A DNA stretch of 64,000 nucleotides from Arcanobacterium phocisimile (GTDB lineage Bacteria > Actinomycetota > Actinomycetes > Actinomycetales > Actinomycetaceae), in NCBI RefSeq assembly GCF_016904675.1, contig NZ_CP070228.1:1612001-1676000 (forward strand). Direction: 5' to 3'. The notes under the pieces were generated by a model. It made no database searches, had not been told where the DNA came from, and saw only the letters and a list, made by a program, of their open reading frames with translations. Positions 41,748 through 52,691 of the stretch are shown here, piece after piece. Made by a program: the position numbers and the translations under genes. Each line of letters opens with the position of its first letter. Position 1 is the stretch's first letter.

Positions 41748-44700
41748 TTAGTTACGCTTTGGCTTCGCAATCACGAAGGCCAGGGAGGCTCCACCAATGA
41801 AGATGGCGCCAAAAATCATGTAGGGCAGAGTGCCCCACCCGCCGGTTAGCGGAAGTGTAGGAGATATAGCTTGATCGTTTTTAACTGTTAACACTTTTTC
41901 GGTGTTGTCAGCAGTTAGCTCAAACTCCTCCGGTTGTTGAGGATTAATAAGGAAGCCAACCGGAGCCTTAGTTTCCTCTACTCGATACGTTCCCAACGGC
42001 AAACCAGATACTTTGATTACACCGGCTTGCGGATCGTTATCAAGGTTGAAGCCCGCTTCCGGATTTCCATCAGTGCGATCGGCTAACGCGATGGCCACAT
42101 CAACCCAGGCACCACCAGAGAGCCGCTGAATCTTCCATTCTGAGCCTGCTAGGCGATCGCCGTTTTGGCTGACCTTATTGATGGAGATACTACCCTTGGG
42201 TTGCGGCTTGAGCCGATTAGTTAAAACACACTTAATGTCACCATCAGCCGATGCTGGCAATGTTGCGTTGAAGTACCAGGATCCGTCGTTAACGAAGTTG
42301 CTCGCGTTAATCATCTGCAAATGATTGCCACCAACCGTACACGAAAGTGAGATGTTAAATTTTTCGCGATACGCAGTTGCTTGGGGCTCAGGGTAGTCTG
42401 CCTTTTCACTTACTGAGATACCGTATTGCCCGGAAGGAATACTGATTGTTGAGCCAATCTGGAATTCTTCAGTGGTTGATCCAGTTACGGTATTACCCTC
42501 AACCTTCAGGTTCTTACCTATAGCAGCTCCCCCATGAAATCCAGCAAGAATATTAAACCGAGGAATATCGTCTGCTGGATCAAGATCGTCAAACTTCTTG
42601 AATAGCGAGAATGTACGCCCTGCAGTTTTCACCTTATTATCAACCAAGCAATGCAACGAATAATTATCTGGCACATTACCGGGAATTGTTTGTGTATGAG
42701 AACGACCAGCTGTCTGTCCCACAATCTGTCCGGAAATTGAATCTTGGTGACAAACAATTTGAGTGGTGTACTTTGTTAAATCAGTATCACCAAATGGCAA
42801 TTCAGCCACGTTAAACGCTGAACCTACCTGAACATTCGCCGAACCCAAGCTAATCGGACTACCCACAGTATTGGCAGACTTTGTCCAACCAGTAACAAGC
42901 TCACGACCTCCCTGAGACACGTTAACTCTGAAATTGTTTGTAGGAGCGTACCGATTATCAAATTGCTTGTAGATATGCACCTTGCGCGTGGCAGTATGCG
43001 CGGTATTGTCAACATAGCAATGGATAGTTGCATTAGGCGCAAGATCCTTAGGGAAACTAAACTGCAATGAGGAACTTTGAGCCTCTATTCCAGCAAGTTT
43101 CTTTCCACCAGTTGAACGCTGATTGTCATAACACGAAATCGCAGTGTCATAATTCCTTAAGTCAGCGCCATTTTTCCCACGTTCCGCGATTTTCACTCGG
43201 CTAGAAGTAGGAATATCAGAAGCCGTGAACAGGAGGTGATCCTGACCGCCACTCTGACTGGAGCTTGTAGTTTCTCGACGAGCGATATTAGTGCCAGTAG
43301 TTAATTCAATGGTAAATTGATCGCTGTCGCTGTAACGCTTGTCAAATTTTTTATAAACGTTAACATTATGCGTTTTAGGAAGTTTGCTGGTATTAGTTAA
43401 CGTACATTCCACATCTCCGGTAACATTCTCAGGAACCGTGAGATCAAAGAAGCGGTTATAGCCAACGTTTTCCTGACTGCCGGGATCCACTTGACCACTA
43501 CCTGTTGCAGTACACGTTAACGTCGTCCGATAATCAGTTAACTTAGCACTACCAAGGGCACTCTCACGAAAACGCCCTGTGAAGCTAGCTGCGGGCAACT
43601 CAAATTCGCCAATTTTGTACTTACCGTCCACAAGAGGCAAGTTTGACGTGTTTACCTCTTCAATCCGGTAAGGCGGTTGATTTTCGTGGCTCCGGAGCGG
43701 ATTGAAGTCAATCTCAAACTGATCACTCGGCTTAGCTCGCTCTAGCACTTTAAACAGGGTGATCTTACGTTTAGCTTTTGGAGGGGTGGGCGTTGCAGAA
43801 GGAAACGGACACCCGTGCATTTCAGTCACGATAGGATTAGGACGACCGGCATTTTTCCCCCATGCATATACTTCATTGCTCACTTTATTGTTATCAAACA
43901 ACGTCGTAGCAGTGACCGGAGTTCGTTGCTGAATTTGTGCTGTATCTACCTCAAAGAACCTAGTTATGGTCCTGTTGTCAGTCGTATCTCCATAGAACGC
44001 CACAATCATCTTTCCTGCGGACGAATAGCTGACGCCACTCAACTTGCGTGGCTTAAAACCTGGGGTCTGAACCGCAACATTATTAAAGATTTTGCTGTTC
44101 TTAATCTGCACGGGAGTAGAGCCGAGCTTATTATTCCTATTGTGGTAGAAGCCTGCCCCGTTAGAAGAACGCCACTGACTACTCTTACCGTTCCACGTCG
44201 CACCGGGGGCATTGATACGTTCGCGCAGATCGTTTGCAGTTATCTTGACGAGACTGATCGTTGAATCGCTCTGGATTCCATCGCCTAAACTACCACCAAT
44301 GGAACCACTAGTTATGTATAGGTCGCCTTCTGGAGAACTGATGAAATCACCAGTGGAGGTATCCTGAAGTTGCGGTACAGAGGTATGGCCAAGATAGATG
44401 ATCTGACCATCAGGCTTCCGGGCAAAAAGTTTGAAATCGTTTGTGTTGTTGCTGCGGTCGCGCTCATGCGCTGTGCCACCGAAAATATAGGTTCCATCAT
44501 TGAGGACTGTTCCGCCGATGAAACTCGTGTATGCCCTCGAAAAAGTGTTTTTCTTTTGCCCCGGACCGTACTCCGGAGTAAATAACGTTGACATTGTTGG
44601 AGAGTGCCCGAAGTGTCTCCCCTTTGGAACCTTATTCTGATAGATCGTTTCGCCGTGCCACGTCGCACTTTTCCAGCCGTTTTCAACGCGCCCAGTCCGG

Positions 44701-45401
44701 GTATGTGCATACCATTTACTGGTACGTTTATCAAACTCATGAATGATAATGCCCTCGCCACCCGGATTTTTATCGTTCGTCTTAGGCGCATTGAGGACGA
44801 ATATTTTATTTCGATCGAAACCCATAGCGTCGAAACGACCATCGGGGTTGTAGCTCAGCTTGGGGTGATACTGTGCTCCGGAGTCCGAGCGGACACCCCC
44901 GTCGTTATTATTAAGCCAATGAAAAATTCCAAACGGAACGTCATTAGTTGTAATGAGTTCGGCTGGCTTGCCGTCTGAGTTGTATTTCCAATGCTGAAGT
45001 TCACCACGCGAACCTAAAACATGGAAAACTCCAGGAGTACAAACCGATTCGGGAGTTAAGGAGCCCCGATCACGCCCCCCCGCTACAACAGTTGCTGCGG
45101 AAAGGTCAAAATCTTCATCATCGTCAGATAGTGGATCCGAACTATCCCCCAAAGAATCACTATCTTCAGTAGGCACACCTTCGGATGACGCCTCACCATC
45201 AGTGCTAAGTGGTGCATCCACTAGATCGAGCGAATCTTGATCCGAAGAATCATCCAAAGAGTTAGGTAGCTCCGAATCAGAGTGAGACGAAGGCACAGTA
45301 TCTGCACTAGCAGTAAGCCCTGCGATAGGGAGACTAACCAGCATTGCTAAACTTGTTAAGCCAGCAACCCCATACTGCCAGGTAACTTTACGACCAAACA
45401 T
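41748..45401 (-). CDS. Large LPxTG surface protein, probable pilus-tip adhesin
   Basis: A 1,217-residue protein. Signal peptide 1-33; an acidic Ser/Asp-rich stretch (about 35-105) comes next. It is followed by a large N-terminal domain (about 110-540) with repeated NDGTYIFGGTA-like strand patterns, possibly a beta-propeller. Four repeats of about 120-135 residues follow (about 548-1085), each opening like HNVNVYKKFDKRYSDSDQF and closing with a Cys in ECTLTNTSK-type ends. Then come one CNA-B domain (INKVSQNGDRLAGSEW to VEETKAPVGF) and the sorting signal LPLTG at 1183. First gene of the pilus operon. Confidence 0.9.
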   Translation of the reverse strand: MFGRKVTWQYGVAGLTSLAMLVSLPIAGLTASADTVPSSHSDSELPNSLDDSSDQDSLDLVDAPLSTDGEASSEGVPTEDSDSLGDSSDPLSDDDEDFDLSAATVVAGGRDRGSLTPESVCTPGVFHVLGSRGELQHWKYNSDGKPAELITTNDVPFGIFHWLNNNDGGVRSDSGAQYHPKLSYNPDGRFDAMGFDRNKIFVLNAPKTNDKNPGGEGIIIHEFDKRTSKWYAHTRTGRVENGWKSATWHGETIYQNKVPKGRHFGHSPTMSTLFTPEYGPGQKKNTFSRAYTSFIGGTVLNDGTYIFGGTAHERDRSNNTNDFKLFARKPDGQIIYLGHTSVPQLQDTSTGDFISSPEGDLYITSGSIGGSLGDGIQSDSTISLVKITANDLRERINAPGATWNGKSSQWRSSNGAGFYHNRNNKLGSTPVQIKNSKIFNNVAVQTPGFKPRKLSGVSYSSAGKMIVAFYGDTTDNRTITRFFEVDTAQIQQRTPVTATTLFDNNKVSNEVYAWGKNAGRPNPIVTEMHGCPFPSATPTPPKAKRKITLFKVLERAKPSDQFEIDFNPLRSHENQPPYRIEEVNTSNLPLVDGKYKIGEFELPAASFTGRFRESALGSAKLTDYRTTLTCTATGSGQVDPGSQENVGYNRFFDLTVPENVTGDVECTLTNTSKLPKTHNVNVYKKFDKRYSDSDQFTIELTTGTNIARRETTSSSQSGGQDHLLFTASDIPTSSRVKIAERGKNGADLRNYDTAISCYDNQRSTGGKKLAGIEAQSSSLQFSFPKDLAPNATIHCYVDNTAHTATRKVHIYKQFDNRYAPTNNFRVNVSQGGRELVTGWTKSANTVGSPISLGSANVQVGSAFNVAELPFGDTDLTKYTTQIVCHQDSISGQIVGQTAGRSHTQTIPGNVPDNYSLHCLVDNKVKTAGRTFSLFKKFDDLDPADDIPRFNILAGFHGGAAIGKNLKVEGNTVTGSTTEEFQIGSTISIPSGQYGISVSEKADYPEPQATAYREKFNISLSCTVGGNHLQMINASNFVNDGSWYFNATLPASADGDIKCVLTNRLKPQPKGSISINKVSQNGDRLAGSEWKIQRLSGGAWVDVAIALADRTDGNPEAGFNLDNDPQAGVIKVSGLPLGTYRVEETKAPVGFLINPQQPEEFELTADNTEKVLTVKNDQAISPTLPLTGGWGTLPYMIFGAIFIGGASLAFVIAKPKRN

Positions 45402-45596
45402 ACAACTCCCATATAACTACCTTGCGGTAAAAACCTTAATAATACCGATGAAACAACGAATAACTAAGTAGTCACTCTATCAGCTTGAAGCTGAAAGAGG
45501 ATCTCCACCCTAGAACTGGGAGATAGTACACATTCGTTACATTGAGCTAGCACTGCAGTATTAGCCGAGTGCCCCAATTCCCCGCCATACAACCCG
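45402..45596 (-). promoter_or_regulatory. Upstream region of the pilus operon
   Basis: 195 nt between the end of the broken sugar-transporter ATPase gene and the tip-adhesin start. It is AT-rich near the start codon and includes a short CAGCTTGAAGCTG palindrome at 45481-45493. No clear consensus promoter was identified. Confidence 0.35.
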
Positions 45597-46708
45597 CTAC
45601 CGCAGCGCCCGCCCAGTCACCACATCAAAATACAGCACCTCAGCCGTAGCCGGAGCGATGCGCACCACGTCATTAACCCCAACGCGCTGATTGCGCTCAA
45701 GATGCACAGCAATCCGGTTATTATCAACGACTGAACAAAAATCGATCCTCCTGGTATTGTGCTGCGCAACCGTAGCATACATAAAAGATTCAGCGCCTAA
45801 TTGCTCTACCAAATCCACGTGCACATCTAACCCCGGTTCACTCGGCCGAACCAGACGCCACGCCTCAGGCCGTAACCCCACAGTGATCCGCGCGCCGGCC
45901 TGGCTGCGAATATGCGGCGCAACAGGCAATAAAGCACTCCCAATCGCTACCGCTACCCCGTCAAAAGCCACATCCAGCAACGAAATAGCCGGCGAACCAA
46001 TAAAACTAGCAACAAAAACATTATCTGGCTGGCGATAAAGATCAATCGGCCGAACAACCTGCTGTAACTTCCCCGATTCCAATACCGCAACCCGATCAGC
46101 CATCGTCATCGCCTCAACCTGATCGTGGGTTACATAAATCGTCGTCACCCCTAGCCGACGCTGTAACTGCGCAATCTCCGCACGCGTAGAACCTCGAAGT
46201 TTCGCATCGAGATTAGAAAGCGGCTCATCCATACAAAAAATCCGCGGCTCACGCACAATCGCCCGGCCCATCGCCACCCGTTGGCGTTGCCCACCAGAAA
46301 GTGCACCTGGGCGCCGCTCCAACAACTCATCCAACTGAAGCGCTCGGGCCGCAAATGCCACCCGCTCACGAATCACCTCCCGGCTCATTTTCGCATTCTT
46401 CAACGCGAACGCCAGATTTTCCGCCACAGTCATATTCGGATACAGTGCATAGGATTGAAAGACGACGGCGACGTCCCGATCACACGTGGGCGCACCCGAG
46501 CCATGTCTTGACCATCGATGAATACCCGGCCCGCATTGACCGGCTCTAAGCCGGCAACCATACGCAATGATGTAGATTTTCCGCAGCCAGATGGCCCCAC
46601 TAGCACCAAAAATTCGCCATGATCAACTTCTAAACTCAGCTGATCTACCGCGGCACGGTTCGCACCGGGAAAAATTCTACTAGCCTGATCGAAGCTAACA
46701 GTTGTCAT
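45597..46708 (-). pseudogene. Sugar ABC transporter ATPase (MsmK/UgpC type), frameshifted
   Basis: The N-terminal part (46430-46708) has MTTVSFDQASRIFPG and Walker A GPSGCGKST. It loses frame just after GQDMARVRP, where an extra GT in CGTGTGATC (near 46493) shifts the frame. The rest (45597-46433) continues FQSYALYPNMTVAENLAF, the signature LSGGQRQRVAMGRAI, Walker B FCMDEP and the C-terminal TOBE-like domain. Removing the GT restores one 370-residue protein, the family's length. It would have powered a sugar importer. The gene is inactive unless recoded. Confidence 0.87.
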
Positions 46709-46730
46709 CTTTTCTTCTCCTTACACATAA

Positions 46731-46775
46731 GCGATGTACCTAGCAGGCAGATCTACCCGCCGCCAGGTACATCGC
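46731..46775 (-). repeat. Inverted repeat between substrate-binding protein and ATPase genes
   Basis: 11-bp perfect arms GCGATGTACCT and AGGTACATCGC separated by 23 nt, upstream of the ATPase start and 33 nt after the binding-protein stop. It could be a terminator or mRNA-processing stem. Confidence 0.45.
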
Positions 46776-46807
46776 ATATTATTTAGACGCTAGAATTACG
46801 CCTAGAT

Positions 46808-47542
46808 TTACTTCAGTTTCGGTTTAATCTGACTATCGGCAATCTTTTGCAGCTCCGCACCCACGCCAGCAAACGTGGCAGCCACATCCGCACCGGCCAC
46901 GATCTTATCGAGCGCAGCACCGAGCTTCTGATCCCCACCAGGGATCAAAACCCGGTAATTATCTTGCGACGCGTATGTGCTAGCTGCTCAACAGCAGTGG
47001 AAGCATGAGGATGCTTCGCCATGTAGGACTTCATCTGCTCATTATCCTGGGCACCCTTAGTTACCGGCATATATCCCGTTGCTTGCGAAAAGGCACTAGT
47101 AGAATCATCGTTGGTCATAAACGCAATGAACTTCACCGCTGCAGCGCGACGCTCGCCAGTAACTTTCGCCGGAATCGCAATGCCGGCTCTGCCCGTTGGG
47201 CACACATAGCTGTCGCCAAAACCAGGCAAAAACGCGGTAGCTAACTCGAAACCTTGCACTGTTTCTTCCAAACCTTGCAGCGAGCCAGTTGATTGCAGTA
47301 ACAGCGCCGATTGGCAAGCAGCAAAACTTTCCGACGGAGTTTTCGCCGTTTCGATCAAACCCGATCCGACCATCTCTTGTAACCACTGACCGGCCTCGAT
47401 CGTTTGCGCGCTAGTCAGATTCTGATCCCATTCTTTGGAGTAAGATCCCCCGAAAGACCAGTTAATATTTTGAAAATACCACGCCAAATAATCCGAACCG
47501 AACGGAATAGATAACGCCAGTTTCCCACCCATCGCCTCAGAC
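46808..47542 (-). pseudogene. Sugar ABC transporter substrate-binding protein, truncated and frameshifted
   Basis: The remaining part of a family 1 solute-binding protein: FGSDYLAWYFQNINWSFGG, SFAACQSALLLQSTGS, GRAGIAIPAKVTGERRAAAVKFIAFM and ATGYMPVTKGA are typical of these proteins. The N-terminus and signal peptide were removed by an IS insertion at 47543. A frameshift near 46975 puts the last 45 residues (TYASQDNYRVLIPGGDQ to KPKLK) in another frame. Permease genes are absent, so the transporter is dead. Confidence 0.85.
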
Positions 47543-47592
47543 TGAAGTGTCCCAGGTTTTCTTGCGTTTGAGAAGATGGGAAAATGTTTATC

Positions 47593-48534
<942 letters not shown>

Positions 48535-48538
48535 GAAG

Positions 48539-49852
48539 TGAAGTGCCCCGGGTTTTGTTCCTAGGCACGTGCCTTGATTTCTATTATTTCATGGCCGGTG
48601 TTGCCGTTCCAAAACTCCTGTTCAACCTCAGCCGGTGTACGGTAGCCCAAGCTCTGGTGAAGTCGTGACTCGTTCGGCCACGAAACCCATTCAAACGCCA
48701 GCGATTTCAACATCCAACCACGCCCCGCCCCATGACCACCTATGAATCAGCTCATTCTTGAAATGAACCGTTGACGTTCTCAGCCAAAGCATTGTCATCC
48801 GAATCGCCAACCGTCCCTGTCGAGGTAAGTAATCCCATGCTCGGCAAGACGCTCATTGTAAACAATGGACACATACTGTAAGCCGCGGGTTGCAATGGTG
48901 AATCAGCCCAGTTGTTTTCCTCGCACATACGATCGCCTGATTGAGCGCCTGCAACAGTAACGCTTTACGTTCGCATTGAACCGACCAGCGCCCACCCGAT
49001 AAATCCGTCCGGAGTGAACACATCGGTCACAAAAGCGGTGTAGAGAAAACCCCTTACGGGTACGGACATAGGTCATGTCACCCCACCCACAACCGATTCG
49101 GCCTCGGAGCTCGAAATTCACGTCACGCCAAGTCTAGGCGAGTATCTAGCACCCGAGGTTTGCGAGTTGTCACAAGCAACCTGGCTCTTACCTTTACCCC
49201 TAACTCCAGCAAGGCGCATCAAACGAGCGGTATGCTTCACGACCAATATCGATCCCCTCACGGTCCAACGCGTGCCACATCTTACGAATCGGGTAGACAT
49301 TGTAGTTACTTTCATGAACCTCAACGATATGTACTATCGGCAGCAGCATCACGCAGGCTACGAACACTCACACCACAAGATTGTGATTGACGATAGCCAC
49401 AAACCACCAACACGGTCAGTGTTTAACGTCTTGCAGATGAACTGAGTAGAGAAACGCTTCCGATACTCATCAATGAACCGAATCATTTACCAATGTTTCG
49501 GGGCCAGTTCCAACGTTAAAAGCCGACGCTGCTTATCTGAACTCATGAGTATCACAAAGCTCCTGATTTTCACGGCGTAGTCGTACATTTTCGACTTCCA
49601 AGTCCTGTGGGCATGCGTTCAAGAACGCGCCCCTTCCACGGCGAGCTACCTGAGTCCATTGCGCAGCAGTGTGCCAAGAAACACCTAGTTTCGGTGCCAC
49701 AATCTTGCACGCTTCTTGCAAGGAAACATTCTCCGCCACAATACGGTCTTCTACCAAGCGGACGACACGATCCTTCGCATCCTGATCAAATTTCTTTGGC
49801 ATAGTCCAGATTATCCCATCTACTCAAACGGAACAAAACCCGGGGCACTTCA
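48539..49852 (-). mobile_element. IS3-family element nested inside the outer copy
   Basis: 1,314 bp with perfect 23-bp terminal inverted repeats beginning TGAAGTGCCCCGGGTTTTG at 48539 and ending at 49852. It is flanked by a 3-bp direct repeat AAG (48536-48538 and 49853-49855), the usual IS3 target duplication. The ends are intact but the transposase genes inside have decayed. Confidence 0.88.
48590..49802 (-). pseudogene. Transposase genes of the nested IS3-family element, degraded
   Basis: OrfA (49533-49802) starts MPKKFDQDAKDRVVRLVEDR and looks nearly complete up to the leucine-zipper-like RRENQEL stretch. OrfB is eroded: recognisable bits are ARLMRLAGVRGKGK (49118-49324) and [14 protein letters not shown] (about 49080), with numerous frameshifts elsewhere. 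It cannot encode a working transposase. Confidence 0.8.
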
Positions 49853-49975
49853 AAGAAAACCCAGTACACTTCACCCGACCACTCCTAAAGGACTACTGAT
49901 ATAGCCCCAATACATTTAAAAGCGATCTGCTATAACAATGCATGACCACTATTTCGTCAATTAGTACCGAAAGAT

Positions 49976-50788
49976 ATGTTCGTTATGAAGAAAATTCACT
50001 TCATGCTCGCATTTTGCTTAGCGTTAATCTCGCTAAGTGCTTGTAACAATGATCCAGATTCTGCAGATATGGTTAGTGTGCCTTCATCATCTTCCGCATT
50101 ATCGGGAGAGAATGTTGACCACGTTGAAAAAGCTTCAGCGATGCTGGCTTCACAAATATAGAGCGAGAAGCAATAACTGATTTAGTGTTGGGCTGGATGA
50201 CAAAAGATGGAGAAGTAGAAAACGTTACAATCAATGGACAGAATTCATTTTCCGCATCCGACCAATTCAAGAAAGATGCACCAGTAAGAATATTTTTTCG
50301 CACCTTCCCAGAACACGATAAAAAAAGAAACTGACTTAGATAATCCTCCAACAGACAAAAGTAATGACTCTCAAAGTGAAACTCCTGTAGAAGAAACACA
50401 ACCAAAAGATCAGGAAACTACAGCTACGCTAACTCCAGAAAATAATCCTGAGCTAGCTAATCTGTTACAACTCGGCAACGAATTTGACCCTTCAATTACC
50501 AGTTTCGAGAAAAAGTATCATAACCAAAACATAGAATTCGATGCTTCTATCTGTTTCATGGACCACTACCGTTCCTCATCGAAAGTATATAAGACCCGAT
50601 GGGATTTCTTGATATGCCCTGGTGACTATGACCCAGACTCACAGCGAGGACCAAACTTCAAATTAAAGAACCAATCTTTCTCAACTCTCAATATTGAGGG
50701 AAACCACGAATCCGTAAAACTTGGCGATAATATCCGCATAACCGCCAGAGTCGATAGCTACGAACAAAAAGCGGTCTTTTTTATCTAA
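49976..50788 (+). pseudogene. DUF4839-like lipoprotein gene with two frameshifts
   Basis: It starts with a signal sequence and lipobox LSAC (residues 1-23) and breaks after SAMLASQI. The next frame continues EREAITDLVLGWMTKDG and breaks in a run of seven A at 50319-50325. The third part (50319-50788) has a Thr/Glu-rich linker and then IEFDASICFMDHY, TRWDFLICPGDYD, GPNFKL and LGDNIRITARVDSY, which resemble the DUF4839 domain. Restoring both frames would give a lipoprotein of about 270 residues. Function unknown. Confidence 0.75.
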
Positions 50789-51006
50789 CTCCCGTTAAAA
50801 TCACGTTCCGGTAATAATCATAGCTGGGCTGACTGAACCCGTGGCTTAGCCAGCCCAGCTATTGAAGTTACGAGCTCCCTTCGTTATACCAGCCAAGCTC
50901 AGTAATCTCACAGTCCACTGCCCAGATCCGCCAGTTTGATCCAGATTAGTTGCCATCAGACTAGTTACTGCACATACGGACGACCTAGCGATGGATGATC
51001 CGTCAC
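50789..51006. terminator. Convergent intergenic region with terminator hairpin
   Basis: No gene. A hairpin with 12-bp arms (50820-50831 and 50851-50862) sits between the lipoprotein remnant (plus) and hipA (minus). Confidence 0.6.
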
Positions 51007-52206
51007 TTCAGCCAATCAAAGATCCAAGTTCGTAACGCCGCGCACTCAATTCACGCTGTGCTCCTCGCAGGATCGACCCTTCAAATGGAAGCTGAGACAA
51101 GTCAACAGTTTCCGCCACACTAAGAGCAAGGCGTTGTGCTGACCGTGCCGCCCGCAATGGAATACCTACATTCTGGGCAAATTCGTCCCAGTGCCTACCG
51201 CGTATTTTTTCGTGCGCCCTCCCATAGGCAATGCCATGTCAAAGTCACGATAGAGCGCAGTGCACGGCAGGTCATACATAGGAGCCACCGCCCATACGCC
51301 CTTCGGATTACGCAATATCGACACGTTTTTTGCATGCAACTCACCATTGCCAGTTAACCATGCAAATAGAAATTGAAGGTAAAGATTACGAGTTGCAATA
51401 ACGGGTGCTTGCGTTCGGCTTGCTAGCGCAGTCACAACATCCTCAGAATCAACCGCATATTTACGCGCCGGCGAAATTTGCAGAATCTGCGATGCGTCTT
51501 CTTGAGCTAGCCGCAACAAAGTACCATCCTCATTCGTTACACGATCGAATCGGCGAACAAGCAGCCCTTCTGCACCTCGCCTATCTGTAACAATGTCGGC
51601 CTGAGCTACTGGTATTTTCAACCCGCTCGCACAACATAAATGAAGATACTCGTTCTGGACCAGGTGCGGAAAATTCGCAGGATCTATCTTCAGAATCGCA
51701 TGATCTGTTCCAGTAGCGATCGGAGCACTCATCATTGAAGACGAGGCTTTGTTTTGCACCCCAGGTACTGCGTGCCGATCTACAGTATCGATTACGGTAG
51801 CAAAGTCCCAGTCTGCTACATCACCGATAAGCGGTGGTTGCTCAGCAGGAGTCACCCCGGCAGGAAAGACTCGGACATCTCCCGGTGTATCAGCACCGAC
51901 CGCAAGGAGCATGGTCAATTCATCGTCCATTGAGGTTTTGGTGGATTGCTTTAATACTGTTAGCCGGTGACCCTCTGGTAGCAGCCCGGCAAAGAATGCC
52001 GGAAGAGCTCCCCCTGGGCGCACAGCCTTTTCGCCTAACGGCAACGAAAATGAAACCGGTTCGCCACTATAATCAGGAAGGTAGGAAAATTCGACGTCTC
52101 CATTAGGTAGACGAGTTAGTGTTCCTGCATGCAGATCTCCTTTATAAACATCTGCGCTTTCAACAAACCGTAAATCAGGGAGTTCCATAGCCAGTGATTG
52201 TTTCAC
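51007..52206 (-). pseudogene. hipA: HipA-family kinase toxin, frameshifted near the C-terminus
   Basis: The intact part (51166-52206, 346 residues) has the HipA N-terminal couple domain (VYKGDLHAGTLTRL, LPLGEKAVRPGGALPAFFAGLLPEG) and kinase parts: LKIDPANFPHLVQNEYLHL, LVRRFDR and GNGELHAKNVSIL. The last is the catalytic loop, where the usual Asp is Glu. At an A-run (near 51219) the frame shifts; reading on in the other frame restores RGRHWDEFAQNVGIP and the expected C-terminus ending at 51007. The start overlaps hipB by 4 nt. HipA kinases phosphorylate tRNA synthetases and cause dormancy. Confidence 0.85.
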
Positions 52207-52466
52207 GGCAGTACCACCTGAACCTCTAAACCAAGGGTTGCTGCAACAGCCAAAAGAGCTTTCAGACTCGGGCTTGTCTCGCCTTGTTCGAACTTACGAA
52301 CAGTCCGATCTGACACGCCCGCAAGATCGGCTACCTGTTGCTGAGTAAGTCCATATTCTTTACGAGTCGTTTTCAGTTTCTGGGCGATCGACGTCGGAGC
52401 ACCAGCAGCACTGACAGCGGACACTTTTTTCGGAAGGATATTTCCGGTTAAGGTATTCATGACCAT
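52203..52466 (-). CDS. hipB: HipB-like XRE-family antitoxin / repressor
   Basis: An 87-residue protein with one helix-turn-helix of the Cro/XRE type (about 27-80: LKTTRKEYGLTQQQVADLAGVSDRTVRKFEQGE). Such proteins bind the HipA toxin and repress the operon. Three palindromic sites of form CGGAA-N6-TTCCG surround the promoter, one of them inside the first codons of this gene. The gene is intact although hipA is frameshifted. Confidence 0.92.
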   Translation of the reverse strand: MVMNTLTGNILPKKVSAVSAAGAPTSIAQKLKTTRKEYGLTQQQVADLAGVSDRTVRKFEQGETSPSLKALLAVAATLGLEVQVVLP

Positions 52467-52569
52467 AAGAATACCCTAGGTTCACTACTTTCGGAACAAT
52501 TTTTCCGAATTACCATTTTTTATCAACATCGTGGACATACAGACAGTTTTTTCGGAAGGATATTTCCGA
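52430..52569 (-). promoter_or_regulatory. Three palindromic HipB operator sites
   Basis: CGGAA-N6-TTCCG occurs at 52431-52446, TTCGGAA-N6-TTCCGAA at 52490-52509 and TCGGAA-N6-TTCCGA at 52552-52569. Sites 1 and 3 also share the same spacer GGATAT. All lie in or just upstream of hipB, the classic position for autoregulation. Confidence 0.8.
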
Positions 52570-52624
52570 GTGGATCCACCCGGAGGAGCAACGCTAGCCC
52601 AGCAACCGTGCGTATGGAAAACTT

Positions 52625-52673
52625 GGCAATAGCGCAAACCTAGCTCATATAGACCTCGGTTTGCGCTATTGCC
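52625..52673. repeat. Long palindromic hairpin (copy 1 of a dispersed pair)
   Basis: Perfect 16-bp arms GGCAATAGCGCAAACC (52625-52640) and its complement (52658-52673). A related hairpin with core ATAGCGCAAAC/GTTTGCGCTAT is at 57075-57126. It lies just after the methyltransferase stop, so it may end that transcript. Confidence 0.7.
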
Positions 52674-52691
52674 CAGATTCGCAGACGCGGG

